Shown: positions 1 through 8,286, counted from the first letter of the stretch. The stretch is DNA of 16,899 bases from CAZNRY01 sp964575675 (GCA_964575675.1 CAZNRY010000090.1:1-16899); one strand, 5' to 3'. A program made the numbers and translations. The notes: generated by a model not told the origin, from the letters alone.

Positions 1-879
1 GTCCAGGTCGATCAGACCGCAGGGGCCTTCTGCCGGCGCCAACCTTCGCGCCCTCCGCAGCGCCTCTCGCGCCGCAACGATCTCGTCGCGGAAAAGCCGC
101 CAGCCATCCCCCGCGCTCCCGAGCCGGTGCAGGGCCGTCTCCAATCGATCGCCGGCCGACCCCTCGTCCTCGAAAAGGAGCGCATCGAGCTCGCCGCGCA
201 CCTCGACCACCTTCCACCCGGCCGCGGCGTTCGCGCGCTTCTCCCTGAGCTCGACCTCCTCCCCGGGCTGAACGCCCGCCGCATCGATCTCTTCGAGCTG
301 GAATCGGTGCCATTCCTCCTTGTCGATCAACCCCGCGAGACGGGTCGCTGCGGAAGCGCACCCCTGCTCCGCCTGCATCCAGTGCGCGCGCGCCGCCGCA
401 TAGGCATCGCGAAGCGGGCCCGCCCCCGCGAAGCGATCGACCAACTCGAGCTGGGCGCACGGGTCGAGGAGCCGCCGGTGCTCCCCTTGCCCGTGGATCG
501 CAAGGCACTGCTCGCCGATTTCCCGGAGATCGGCAAGCCGGGCGGATTTCCCCTGGATCCATGCCTTGCTCTTTCCGGCCCGGGTCATCTCGCGGCGGAT
601 GCGCAGACGACCGTCGACCGGCGGACACTCCAGCCGGGTCGCCGCCGCGACAGCGTTGGGGAGGCGGTCGACGTCGAAAACGCCTTCGACTCCAAGCACG
701 CCGGCTCCCTCGCGCACCCACTCGCCGTCCGCCCGCTCCCCGGCGAGAAAACCGATCGCGTCGATCAGGATCGACTTGCCCGTCCCGGTTTCTCCGGTGA
801 CCGCGTTCAGGCCCGGCCCGAAGGCGAGCTCCGCTTCGGCGACGATGACGAACGACTCCAGCCTGAGCGAAAGGAGCAA
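1..879 (-). CDS. recN: DNA repair protein RecN, N-terminal part (cut by window edge)
   Basis: RecN is an SMC-like ATPase that acts early in recombinational repair of double-strand breaks. The 293 visible codons begin LLSLRLESFVIVAEAELAF, the usual RecN opening (a strand, then 'F..G.N...GETG.GKS'). The Walker A motif GETGTGKS is near residue 33, followed by SILIDAIGFLAGERAD. IHGQGEHRRLLDP near residues 133-145 is the conserved RecN 'H.Q.EH..LL' segment. The coiled coil, Walker B and C-terminal head lie beyond base 1 (the family is about 550 residues). The start is a TTG at 879-877, one base after the nadK stop and preceded by the G-run at the nadK end. No ATG fits the conserved N terminus. Position downstream of nadK is common in bacteria. 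Identity is near certain; the start is an inference. Confidence 0.93.
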   Translation of the reverse strand, partial: MLLSLRLESFVIVAEAELAFGPGLNAVTGETGTGKSILIDAIGFLAGERADGEWVREGAGVLGVEGVFDVDRLPNAVAAATRLECPPVDGRLRIRREMTRAGKSKAWIQGKSARLADLREIGEQCLAIHGQGEHRRLLDPCAQLELVDRFAGAGPLRDAYAAARAHWMQAEQGCASAATRLAGLIDKEEWHRFQLEEIDAAGVQPGEEVELREKRANAAAGWKVVEVRGELDALLFEDEGSAGDRLETALHRLGSAGDGWRLFRDEIVAAREALRRARRLAPAEGPCGLIDLD

Positions 880-880
880 C

Positions 881-1741
881 TCATCCCCCCCACTTGAGCT
901 TGGCCTTGAGCACGTCGTAGAAGCTCGTATTGCGCGAGAGGAGGAACTCGATCATCCCCTCGGCTCGGCGGATCTTCACCGCCTCGCCCGGCCCCAAATC
1001 GACCGCCTCCTGTCCGTCGGCGACGACCTGCACCCTCGCTTCCGGCGGCGCGAAACGGACCACGATCGTCTCGTCGCTCGGGAAGAGGATCGGCCGCATC
1101 GAGAGAACATGCGGTGCGACGGGCGTCGCGATCAACGCACGCAGGGTCGGGGCAACGATTGGGCCACCCGCGGAGAGAGAATAGGCGGTCGATCCCGTCG
1201 GGGTCGCAACGATGAGTCCATCCGCCTTCACCTCGCCCATCTCGCTGCCGCCGATCACCGGCAGGAGCGTCAGCAGCCGGTGTCCGACCTCGTGAATCGC
1301 GAAGTCGTTCATCGCGAATCGCCGATCACGGGTCTTTCCGTCCGCATCGAGGATGCTCGCCTTGAGGAGGATCCGCGTCTCGCTCCTGTATTCCCCACCC
1401 AGAACCCGCTCCAGGGACGGGAACATTTCCTCGACGGAGATGTCGGTCAGGAATCCGAGACCGCCGAAGTTCACGCCGAGGATCGGAACGCGCCGCGGAT
1501 AGACGCGGCGGGCAGTGGAGAGAAGGGTCCCATCCCCCCCGAGGACGATGACGAGGTCCGATTCGTCGGCCAGATCATCCCGCTCCACGACCTTCGTCCC
1601 TTTGGGATGGGGAAGCACGTGAGGCGGCACGACCACGCGGTGCCCGCGGGCCTGCAGCCAGGCGCTCAGCCGCCGGACGGCGTCGTCGCATCCCGGCTTC
1701 GAGAGATTCGGATCGATCGCAATGCGCGGGAACCTTCTCAC
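881..1741 (-). CDS. nadK: NAD kinase
   Basis: ATP- or polyphosphate-dependent NAD kinase, which phosphorylates NAD+ to NADP+ in the cytosol and is the only de novo source of NADP(H). The 286-residue product is the normal length. It has the GGDGT nucleotide-binding motif at residues 68-72, NFGGLGFLT at 91-99, the ND pair at 145-146, and the glycine-rich DGLIVATPTGSTAYS stretch at 174-188 continuing into LSAGGP. It starts at GTG (1741-1739), overlapping the upstream prenyl synthase stop in a GTGA four-base overlap. GGAGG lies about 8 bases upstream of the GTG, so the two genes are probably translationally coupled. recN follows after one base. Confidence 0.96.
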   Translation of the reverse strand: MRRFPRIAIDPNLSKPGCDDAVRRLSAWLQARGHRVVVPPHVLPHPKGTKVVERDDLADESDLVIVLGGDGTLLSTARRVYPRRVPILGVNFGGLGFLTDISVEEMFPSLERVLGGEYRSETRILLKASILDADGKTRDRRFAMNDFAIHEVGHRLLTLLPVIGGSEMGEVKADGLIVATPTGSTAYSLSAGGPIVAPTLRALIATPVAPHVLSMRPILFPSDETIVVRFAPPEARVQVVADGQEAVDLGPGEAVKIRRAEGMIEFLLSRNTSFYDVLKAKLKWGG

Positions 1742-2691
1742 GTTTCATCCTCCGGCCAGCCGCCCTCGACGCGCGAGGCGACCGCCCGCACAAGATCGAC
1801 GAAGAGGGGCGACCATCGGTCGAGACCCTGTGCGTCCCGGCGCGCCGCCCGCACCCTTACCGCAAGGAGGCGGCGCGTCGCATCGCGGCCAACGACCCGA
1901 GGGTAGGTAGCCTTGCGATGCCGCTCATCCCCACCGGCGGGGCGCCCGAGATCTTCCGCCGTTCCGTCGAGATTCATGAGGTCATCGACGATCTGAAAAA
2001 TGAGGCCCAGCTCAAGGCCATAGCGATCCAACTTGTGCAGGGTCGCGCGTCTTCCTCCCGCCATCTCACCGCCAATCCGCAGGGAGGCGGCGATCAGGCT
2101 CGCGGTCTTCCGCAGGTGGATGCTCCGCAGCGTTCTCTCACTGACGGACCTCCCCTCCGCGGCGAGATCATCCACCTGCCCTCCCAACACGCCCTTTCCT
2201 CCCACCGCTCCAGCCAACGTCGCGAGGATCTCCCCCTTCCGCCACGGGGCGCAATGGAGGGATGCGACGTTCTCGTACGCCAGGTTCAGGAGCGCATCGC
2301 CGGCCAGAACCGCCAGCCCCTCGCCGAACGCCTTGTGGCAACTCGGCCGTCCCCGGCGGAAATCATCATCGTCCATGCAGGGCAGATCGTCGTGGATCAG
2401 CGTGAAGGTGTGGACCAGTTCGAGGGATGCGGCCAGACGATAGATCTCGCGGCCTCGCCCGCCGCAGACGCGATTTCCCAGGACCGCGAGTGCGGGGCGA
2501 AGCCTCTTTCCGCCCGGAAAGAGCGAGTAGCGCATCGCTTCGCGCAGCGAGCGCGGAATCCCGGTCCCTCGGCGCAGGACCGCGCGGAGCGCCACCTCGA
2601 TCCGGGGCAACTCATTGCGCAGCCACGACGGCCAAGCAGAATCGTCAGCCGGCCCACGAGCCAATCGCGGCGGTGCGTCCGCCAGGGCCAT
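1738..2691 (-). CDS. ispA: Farnesyl/short-chain polyprenyl diphosphate synthase (IspA type)
   Basis: Condenses IPP with allylic diphosphates, probably to farnesyl diphosphate (C15), the precursor for longer prenyl carriers. From ATG 2691 the product is 317 residues. It shows GGKRLRP at 60-66, the first aspartate-rich motif DDLPCMDDDD at 101-110, GGQVDDL at 170-176 and RKATYP at 259-264. HTFTLIHDD puts an aromatic residue five before the first DD, as in bacterial FPP synthases. The second motif reads DDLMN (236-240) instead of DDxxD. The frame stays open upstream, and starts at GTG 2754 or ATG 2805 (overlapping xseB, with AGGCGG nearby) are possible. I chose 2691 because it gives the usual short lead before GGKRLRP, though its ribosome site is weak. 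Family is certain; start and exact product length are not. Confidence 0.88.
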   Translation of the reverse strand: MALADAPPRLARGPADDSAWPSWLRNELPRIEVALRAVLRRGTGIPRSLREAMRYSLFPGGKRLRPALAVLGNRVCGGRGREIYRLAASLELVHTFTLIHDDLPCMDDDDFRRGRPSCHKAFGEGLAVLAGDALLNLAYENVASLHCAPWRKGEILATLAGAVGGKGVLGGQVDDLAAEGRSVSERTLRSIHLRKTASLIAASLRIGGEMAGGRRATLHKLDRYGLELGLIFQIVDDLMNLDGTAEDLGRPAGGDERHRKATYPRVVGRDATRRLLAVRVRAARRDAQGLDRWSPLFVDLVRAVASRVEGGWPEDET

Positions 2692-2764
2692 CCGCGACGA
2701 TCGGGACGGGCCGCGCCGCGGCGCAGCCGGCGACGGCGCACCCCTGCGCTCCACGCCGGGCTTC

Positions 2765-3142
2765 TCAGAACGGGAGACCGACTTCCGAGCCTTGACTGTC
2801 TTCATCCCCGCCATCCGCCTCCGCCCCGGAGGGCGCCGCGTTTGCGGTGGAGAGCACCCGGATCCTCTGCTGCGCTTCCTCGAGCCGGCGCGCGCACTCC
2901 GCCGCGAGGCGGGCGCCTTCCTCATAGCGGACGAGCGTCTCCTCGAGCGTCAACTCGCCCCCCTCGAGATCCTGAACGATCTTCTCGAGACGGGCCAGTG
3001 CATCCTCGAAGGACGGACTCGCGCCCGCGTCCTCTCCGCCTTCCCGCGCGGGCGCCGGCGCGCCCGGGCCTTGGGGCGCTGAGGCGGCCGTCTCATCCTT
3101 GGCCTCCCGGGGCCTCTTCCTCTCCCCTTTCTTCTCACTCAT
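2765..3142 (-). CDS. xseB: Exodeoxyribonuclease VII small subunit
   Basis: Small subunit of exonuclease VII, which with XseA degrades single-stranded DNA in mismatch repair and damage processing. The XseB core is clear: SFEDALARLEKIVQDLEGGE, then LTLEETLVRYEEGARLA, a helical hairpin. At 125 residues it is longer than the usual 70-85. A charged, Ala/Pro-rich N-terminal stretch of about 40 residues precedes the core, and an acidic Asp/Glu/Gly-rich tail follows. The ATG at 3142-3140 overlaps the xseA stop (ATGA) behind a GGGG sequence, a standard coupled arrangement. Eleven further in-frame residues upstream (to 3175) are possible but less likely. The extensions look low-complexity and possibly disordered. 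Confidence 0.93.
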   Translation of the reverse strand: MSEKKGERKRPREAKDETAASAPQGPGAPAPAREGGEDAGASPSFEDALARLEKIVQDLEGGELTLEETLVRYEEGARLAAECARRLEEAQQRIRVLSTANAAPSGAEADGGDEDSQGSEVGLPF

Positions 3143-4485
3143 CCCCAATCCTCCCTCCGCTCCTTCACGTCGCATCCGAGGCTTCCCGTCCCGAGGACGA
3201 CGTCGATCCGGTCATCGACCTCTACCTCACTCCAGGCGTGCACGGCGCGGCGGTCGCGCCGGCGCAGACAGATCGCGTAGCCGCGCGAGAGGACGGCCTG
3301 AGGCCCCACCGCATCGAGATGGGCCTTGCGCGACAGGAAGCGTTCCCTCGCATCGCGGTGCCGCCGCGCGGCCGAGCCCGCGAGGCGCCTCTTGAGCTCC
3401 TGCAGGCGGCTTCCCGAGTTCTTGATCACGCGTACGGGATCGCGTCCCCGCCAACGCGCGACGAGATCCGCGATGGTGTTGCAGTACAGATCGAGGCGAT
3501 GACGCGAGCCTTTCTGCAGGCGGTTCTCGAGGTCATCGACGCGTTGCGCGCGCTGCCGGACAAGGTCGAACGGCCGCTTCAATCCGTGGCTTCTCTCGAG
3601 ACGGGAGAGGTCCAGCCGGGCCACCCGCAGACGCGAATCGCTCCGGGTCCTCAGTTGCCCCGCGAGCGCTCCTATCCGCCGGATCACGTCCCGCCGGTCC
3701 GGTACGGCCTGCTCCGCGGCCTGCGATGGGGTCGCGGCCCTCAGGTCCGCCGCGAAATCGGCCAGGGTCACGTCGATCTCGTGGCCGATCCCCGTGATGA
3801 CCGGCGTCCTCGATGCGGCGACGGCGCGGACCACAGCCTCTTCGTTGAAGGCCCAAAGGTCCTCGATGCTTCCGCCCCCGCGGCCGAGGATGATCAGGTC
3901 GAGGCCCGGCACGGCGTCCAGCTCGCCCATGGCCCGCGCGATCTGCTCGGATGCCCCCTCGCCCTGGACCTGGCAGGGACGCAGGATGATCTCTGCAACC
4001 GGCCACCGCTCGCCCAGAACGCGCAGAACGTCGCTCACCGCGGCCCCCGTGCCCGACGTCGCCACGCCGATCTTCAGGGGAAAGCACGGAATCGGCCTCT
4101 TCCTCTCGGGAGCGAACAACCCTTCCGCGGCGAGCCGGGCCTTCAGGCGCTCGAGCGCCGCCTGCATCTCTCCCAGGCCTGCCGGCTCGAGGGAATCGAC
4201 GTAGAGTTGCAGGCGGCCTTGGACCTCGTAGATCCCGAGGCTTCCGTGGGCCCGAACGAGCATGCCGTCGCCGGGCTCGAAGCGAATCCTCCGCGCCGAA
4301 TCGCGCCACTGCACGCAGGAGATCCGGCCCCGTGCGTCCTTCAGATCGAAGTAGAGATGGCCAGAGGGCTGATGGCGCTTGAAACCGGTCAACTCCCCCT
4401 CGACCCACACGGGCTTCGTTCCCCGATCGAGGGCCTCTTTCGCGATGGCCAGGACCTGGGAAACCGAGAGGGTTTCGCCGTTCAA
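3139..4485 (-). CDS. xseA: Exodeoxyribonuclease VII large subunit
   Basis: Catalytic subunit of exonuclease VII. The 448-residue product matches the family (about 400-460). It has an N-terminal OB fold (LSVSQVLAIAKEAL, WVEGELTGFKRHQPSGHLYF, LKD), then the catalytic core with IGVATSGTGAAVSDVLRVL, ILGRGGGSIEDLWAFNEE, and GIGHEIDVTLADFAADLRA followed by ATPSQAAE. The C-terminal part is the coiled-coil region that binds XseB, ending with the conserved GPQAVLSRGYAI segment. The frame stays open far upstream, but the family N terminus fits a TTG at 4485-4483 that overlaps the folD TGA as TTGA, with GGGGTGGA just upstream. That gives a coupled folD-xseA-xseB-ispA run. Confidence 0.95.
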   Translation of the reverse strand: MNGETLSVSQVLAIAKEALDRGTKPVWVEGELTGFKRHQPSGHLYFDLKDARGRISCVQWRDSARRIRFEPGDGMLVRAHGSLGIYEVQGRLQLYVDSLEPAGLGEMQAALERLKARLAAEGLFAPERKRPIPCFPLKIGVATSGTGAAVSDVLRVLGERWPVAEIILRPCQVQGEGASEQIARAMGELDAVPGLDLIILGRGGGSIEDLWAFNEEAVVRAVAASRTPVITGIGHEIDVTLADFAADLRAATPSQAAEQAVPDRRDVIRRIGALAGQLRTRSDSRLRVARLDLSRLERSHGLKRPFDLVRQRAQRVDDLENRLQKGSRHRLDLYCNTIADLVARWRGRDPVRVIKNSGSRLQELKRRLAGSAARRHRDARERFLSRKAHLDAVGPQAVLSRGYAICLRRRDRRAVHAWSEVEVDDRIDVVLGTGSLGCDVKERREDWG

Positions 4486-5354
4486 GGATCCACCCCGCTC
4501 TGCATTTCTGCGGCGCGGACGGTGTTGGCGAGCAGGCATGCGACCGTCATCGGCCCGACGCCGCCCGGGACGGGGCTCAGCCAACCGGCGATCTCCCCGA
4601 CCGGCCCCGCGTCGACGTCTCCTGTCAGACGGCCGTCCTCGCCGCGGTGAATCCCCACATCGACCACCACAGCCCCCGGCCGGACCCACCGGGCGCCCAC
4701 CAGCGCCCTTTGCCCGGCCGCGGCGATGACCACGTCCGCCGTTCGCGATAGCAGCCAGGGCTCGCAACTTCCCGTGTGCAGAAGAGTGACCGTCGCATTG
4801 CACCCCGGCGCCTTCATGGAGAGGAGATTCGCAAGGGGACGGCCGACCGTCGTGCTTCTGCCGATGACAGCGACATGCCGTCCCGACAGATCGATGCCGT
4901 TTCTGTGAATCAGCTCGAGGACGCCGAGCGGTGTGCAGGGAACGAACCCGGGCGACCCCAGGCACAGGCGTCCGATGTTGACGGGATGGAATCCGTCCAC
5001 GTCCTTCTCGGGTGTGATCCGCATCAAGAGAGGGACGGGATCGATCCCGCGGGGGACGGGCAACTGCAAGAGGATCCCATGAACCGCGGGGTCCGACACC
5101 CTGGCATCGATCGCGATCGCGATCTCGACCGAGGTCGCCCCCTTGGGCAGTACGCAGAGATCCGACTCGATCCCCGTGTCCGCGCACGCCTTCGTCTTGG
5201 TGCGCACGTAGACGATGGAGGCGGGATCCTCGCCCACGCGGATCAGACTGAGTCTCGGGACGATACCTCGCGTCCGAAGCCAGTCGATCCTCTCCTTCAG
5301 CTCTTGCCGGATCTCCGCTGCCGCCTTGCGACCGTCAAGAACCACGGCGGCCAT
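4482..5354 (-). CDS. folD: Bifunctional methylenetetrahydrofolate dehydrogenase / methenyl-THF cyclohydrolase
   Basis: Interconverts 5,10-methylene-, 5,10-methenyl- and 10-formyl-tetrahydrofolate using NADP, supplying formyl groups for purine synthesis. It is 290 residues, normal for FolD. Visible motifs are VGEDPASIVYV with catalytic Tyr49 and Lys53 (Y-x3-K), QLPVP at 97-101, PEKDVDGFHPVNIG at 115-128, the Rossmann GRSTTVGRP at 165-173 and the C-terminal PVPGGVGPMT signature. The ATG at 5354 is three bases past the ymdB TAG, and the stop is shared with the xseA start. Grouping with xseA, xseB and ispA is a widespread gene order. Confidence 0.97.
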   Translation of the reverse strand: MAAVVLDGRKAAAEIRQELKERIDWLRTRGIVPRLSLIRVGEDPASIVYVRTKTKACADTGIESDLCVLPKGATSVEIAIAIDARVSDPAVHGILLQLPVPRGIDPVPLLMRITPEKDVDGFHPVNIGRLCLGSPGFVPCTPLGVLELIHRNGIDLSGRHVAVIGRSTTVGRPLANLLSMKAPGCNATVTLLHTGSCEPWLLSRTADVVIAAAGQRALVGARWVRPGAVVVDVGIHRGEDGRLTGDVDAGPVGEIAGWLSPVPGGVGPMTVACLLANTVRAAEMQSGVDP

Positions 5355-5357
5355 GGA

Positions 5358-6137
5358 CTAATCCAGCGCCCTTTGGATCCGCTGAATCTGAAGGGCGCGT
5401 CCCGCCGCGGGGTCGATCCGGACCCAGAGCCCATGAAGCCGCAGATCATCCTCCGCCGGCTGGAAGCGAACAGGCAGGTGCGTCCGCAGTTTCTCCAACG
5501 CGAGCTCCTTCCGCACCCCGATCACGGAGTCGTGGGGCCCAGTCATTCCGGCATCGGTCAGATAGGCCGTCCCGCGCGGGAGGATCCTCTCGTCGGCGGT
5601 CTGGACGTGCGTGTGGGTTCCCACGACGACGCTCGCCCTTCCGTCCAAGTACCATCCCATGGCGATCTTCTCGGAGGTTGCCTCGGCATGCATGTCGAAG
5701 AGGACAATGTTCGTGACGCTCGCCAGACTCTCGAGGATGCGGTCGGCCGCAGCGAAGGGGCAATCGACGTTCTGAAGGAAGACCCGCCCCAGCAGATTCA
5801 CGACCGCGATCTTCTCCTCTCCGCACGCATACACCCCCACCCCGCGCCCGGGCACTCCGTCCGGGTAGTTCGCGGGGCGCAGGCACCGCAGCTCGTTCTC
5901 GAGGACGCTGATTCCCTCGCGCTTGTCCCACGTGTGATTGCCGCCCGTCAACACGTCGACACCGGAGGCGAGGAGCTCCTCGACCGTCTCCGGCGTGATC
6001 CCTGAACCGGCGGCGGCGTTCTCCGCGTTGGCGATGCAGAAGTCGACGTCGAGCTCGCGTCTGAGCTGGGGAACGAGGGTCTGGACCGTCCGTCTTCCCG
6101 GTTTGCCGAACACGTCGCCGACGAAGAGGAGGTTCAT
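5358..6137 (-). CDS. ymdB: YmdB-family metallophosphoesterase (2',3'-cyclic nucleotide phosphodiesterase)
   Basis: Calcineurin-like phosphoesterase of the YmdB family (TIGR00282). The Bacillus member hydrolyses 2',3'-cyclic nucleotides and influences gene expression and biofilm choice. From ATG 6137 the product is 259 residues with all metal-ligand positions in the expected places: GDVFGKPG (Asp8), NAENAA (Glu39), GGNHTWDK (Asn67/His68), DMHAEATSEK (His150) and GTHTHVQTAD (His175/His177). It begins 7 bases after the rny stop. An upstream ATG at 6155 overlapping rny is possible but adds residues the family lacks. The rny-ymdB pairing is conserved in many bacteria and suggests a joint role in RNA turnover or signalling. 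The same fold also occurs in unrelated phosphoesterases, but overall similarity strongly favours YmdB. Confidence 0.94.
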   Translation of the reverse strand: MNLLFVGDVFGKPGRRTVQTLVPQLRRELDVDFCIANAENAAAGSGITPETVEELLASGVDVLTGGNHTWDKREGISVLENELRCLRPANYPDGVPGRGVGVYACGEEKIAVVNLLGRVFLQNVDCPFAAADRILESLASVTNIVLFDMHAEATSEKIAMGWYLDGRASVVVGTHTHVQTADERILPRGTAYLTDAGMTGPHDSVIGVRKELALEKLRTHLPVRFQPAEDDLRLHGLWVRIDPAAGRALQIQRIQRALD

Positions 6138-6144
6138 ATCCCAC

Positions 6145-7713
6145 TCACCGGGCATAGTCGATGACGCGCATCTCGCGGATCACGACTACCTTGATCTGGC
6201 CCGGGTACTGCAACTCCCGTTCGATGCGCCGCGCAATGTCGCTTGCGAGCGACGAGGCCCCCTCGTCGTTGACCGCCTTGTGCTGCACGAGTATCCGGAT
6301 CTCGCGTCCCGCCTGGATCGCGAACGACCGCTCGACGCCTGGGAAGGAATCGGCGACCTCCTCCAGCTTCTGAAGCCGCCGGACGTAGGATTCCAGCGTC
6401 TCGCGGCGCGCCCCGGGACGGGCGCTCGAGATCGCATCGGCCGCCGCGATCAGGACCGCGTAGACGCTGTCGGTTTCTAGTTCCCCGTGGTGGGCGCCGA
6501 CCGCCTCGTAGACCGTTGCATTCTCCCCGTGCCGCCGCAGCGCCTCCATCCCGACGAGCGCGTGCGGCCCTTCCTGTTCATGATCGATCGCCTTGCCGAT
6601 GTCGTGGAGGAGCCCCGCGCGCTTCGCGACCTCGGCATCGAACCCCATCTCCGCGCTGATCATCCCTGCGATCCGGGAGACCTCGAGCGAGTGCTTCAGG
6701 ACGTTCTGCCCCGAGCTCGTGCGGAAGCGGAGCTTGCCCAGCAATGCGCTGACCTCCGGGGCGAGGCCGTGAACGGCGGCGTCGACCGCCGCCTTTTCCC
6801 CTGCCTCCTGGATCTGGGCGCCGACCTCCTCCGCCACCTTCTGGACGATCTCTTCTATCCTCCCCGGATGGATCCGGCCGTCCACGATCAGGCGATCGAG
6901 CGCGACGCGCGCGATCTCGCGGCGCACGGGATCGAAGCCGGAGAGGAGGACGGCTTCGGGCGTGTCGTCGATGATCACGTCGATTCCGGTCGCCATCTCA
7001 AAGGCCCGGATGTTCCGCCCCTCGCGGCCGATGATCCGTCCCTTCATCTCGTCGTTCGGCAAAGCGACGACCGTGACCGTGGACTCGATCGACTGGTCCG
7101 CCGCGAGACGCTGAATCGCCAGGAGGATCAGCCGTCGAGCCTCGCGGTCCGCTTCCCGCGCCGCCGCCTCCCTCATCCTCTGCGCAAGCCTGGCCGCTTC
7201 CCCGCGGACTTCGTCCTCGAGGTTTTTCCAGAGCTCGCGGCGCGCTTCGTCCGAGGTCAGCCCCGATATCTTCTCTAGCCGAGCGGTCTGCTCCTGAATA
7301 ACTCTCTTCACCTCGGCATCGCGTTCCTCGAGCCGGACCCCATGGGCATTGAGGTCCTTGCGTTCCTTCTCGATCCTCTCTTGAGCCCCCTTGACCGTTT
7401 CCGCCTCGCGCCGGAGTCGCGCCTCCGCTTCAGCCAGGGCGCGCGTCCTCGTCTCGAGGTCGTTGCGCTGCTGCCTCGTTTCGGCTTCGAAGCGCTCCTT
7501 CTCGCGGAGCCACTCCTCCCGAGCTTCGAGCGCGGCCGCCTTGCGGGTCAGCTCGGCTTCGCGACGCGCTTCCTCAAGAACAAGGTTCGCCTGATGGCGG
7601 GCTGCGGCCCGTTGACGTGCGGAAGCGGCGCGGTGCATGAAGTGGCCGGACAGAAAGCCGACTGCTATGAAGAGGAGCAGGAGCCCGATCAAGATCGGTA
7701 GTGGGCTCTGCAT
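6145..7713 (-). CDS. rny: Ribonuclease Y
   Basis: Membrane-anchored endoribonuclease that initiates mRNA decay. The 522-residue product has the full family layout. A transmembrane helix lies at about residues 5-24 (LPILIGLLLLFIAVGFL). A long Glu/Arg/Ala coiled coil follows at about 30-205. The KH domain contains GRIIGREGRNIRAFE at 225-239. The HD domain has His341 in KHSLEVSRIAG and LLHDIGKAIDHE at 368-379. The ATG at 7713 has GGGAGG seven bases upstream. It lies about 40 bases downstream of the 6S RNA with no terminator between them, and is followed closely by ymdB. Nothing is missing from the catalytic motifs. Confidence 0.97.
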   Translation of the reverse strand: MQSPLPILIGLLLLFIAVGFLSGHFMHRAASARQRAAARHQANLVLEEARREAELTRKAAALEAREEWLREKERFEAETRQQRNDLETRTRALAEAEARLRREAETVKGAQERIEKERKDLNAHGVRLEERDAEVKRVIQEQTARLEKISGLTSDEARRELWKNLEDEVRGEAARLAQRMREAAAREADREARRLILLAIQRLAADQSIESTVTVVALPNDEMKGRIIGREGRNIRAFEMATGIDVIIDDTPEAVLLSGFDPVRREIARVALDRLIVDGRIHPGRIEEIVQKVAEEVGAQIQEAGEKAAVDAAVHGLAPEVSALLGKLRFRTSSGQNVLKHSLEVSRIAGMISAEMGFDAEVAKRAGLLHDIGKAIDHEQEGPHALVGMEALRRHGENATVYEAVGAHHGELETDSVYAVLIAAADAISSARPGARRETLESYVRRLQKLEEVADSFPGVERSFAIQAGREIRILVQHKAVNDEGASSLASDIARRIERELQYPGQIKVVVIREMRVIDYAR

Positions 7714-7753
7714 CGATTGCCTCCCGGGAATCGGTCAATGGAGGGAACAGAAA

Positions 7754-7933
7754 GATCCCCACCCATATGCCGTGTGACGCAAGCTCTTGAACCTGGCTTC
7801 ACCAGGTGGGCGTCTGATCCGACCGTTCCTGCGCCCCCCATTACGGCGGGTACCATTCCCGGTCTTCTCTCGACTCCCTTCGAGAAACTGTTGGCTCAAA
7901 CAGCCCCACGTCATCACGAACAGGGCAGGGATC
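7754..7933 (-). ncRNA. ssrS: 6S RNA (SsrS), candidate
   Basis: 6S RNA mimics an open promoter and binds RNA polymerase holoenzyme. The roughly 230-base gap between zapA and rny holds a long rod-like fold on the minus strand. The outer 11-bp stem GAUCCCUGCCC / GGGUGGGGAUC (7923-7933 with 7754-7764, two G-U pairs) encloses a second stem, CGUG-A-UGACG with CGUCACACG (7909-7918 with 7771-7779). The interior contains GGGGCUGUUUGAGCC, a small hairpin, an apical GACCG/CGGUC stem and CACCUGGUGAAGCCAGGUUC followed by AAGAGCU, resembling the CACCUUGAACC...GGUUCAAGGG part of enterobacterial 6S RNA. Length (about 180 nt), location directly after zapA and fold agree with the family. The exact ends and the assignment need a covariance-model search. 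Confidence 0.77.
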
Positions 7934-7947
7934 TAATCGCTCGATCC

Positions 7948-8286
7948 TTAACTCCGCGCGGACGGATGCGTCTGGACCTTCCCCTTCTCCCGGAACGGCC
8001 GGAGGATCTTCTCCTCGACCCCCTCCCGGAGCCGCTTGGTCCGCTCCTCGACGTCGCGGACCAGGATCTCATGTTCCTTGCGTTCGCGGAACATGTCTTC
8101 GGCGATGTTCAAACTCGTTAGTATCAGAAGGTTCCGGAGTGGGAGTCCCTCGTTGCGGGAACGGATCTCGGCGAGCTTCCGGTTCACGTACTGCGCCAAG
8201 AGGCCGACCTCCTCCGAGTTTCCCCCGCGGATCCGGAAGGATTCTCCGGCGACTTCAATCGCGATCGACTCGCCTCGCTCACCCAT
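7948..8286 (-). CDS. zapA: Cell division protein ZapA
   Basis: ZapA binds FtsZ and cross-links protofilaments in the Z-ring. The 112-residue product has the family's N-terminal beta region (SIAIEVAGESFRIRGGNSEE), then LAQYVNRKLAEIRSRN, the conserved LLILTSLNIAEDMFRER helix and a C-terminal coiled coil. The ATG at 8286 is preceded by GGTAGGGA. The C-terminal tail (EKGKVQTHPSARS) is unremarkable. It lies just after a small coiled-coil gene resembling zapB and immediately before the 6S RNA, a neighbour pairing common in Proteobacteria. The 67 bases between it and the upstream gene hold no promoter I would defend. Confidence 0.92.
   Translation of the reverse strand: MGERGESIAIEVAGESFRIRGGNSEEVGLLAQYVNRKLAEIRSRNEGLPLRNLLILTSLNIAEDMFRERKEHEILVRDVEERTKRLREGVEEKILRPFREKGKVQTHPSARS

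Noticed and set aside
127..897. Long plus-strand open frame
   Set aside because: It is the antisense shadow of recN; the minus-strand frame carries the Walker A and other RecN motifs.
1918..4650. A 910-codon plus-strand open frame
   Set aside because: It runs antisense through ispA, xseB, xseA and folD, has biased Arg/Pro/Ala composition and no recognisable domain; long antisense frames are expected at this GC content.
4776..6005. A 409-codon plus-strand open frame
   Set aside because: It is antisense to folD and ymdB, both of which have complete catalytic motifs on the minus strand.
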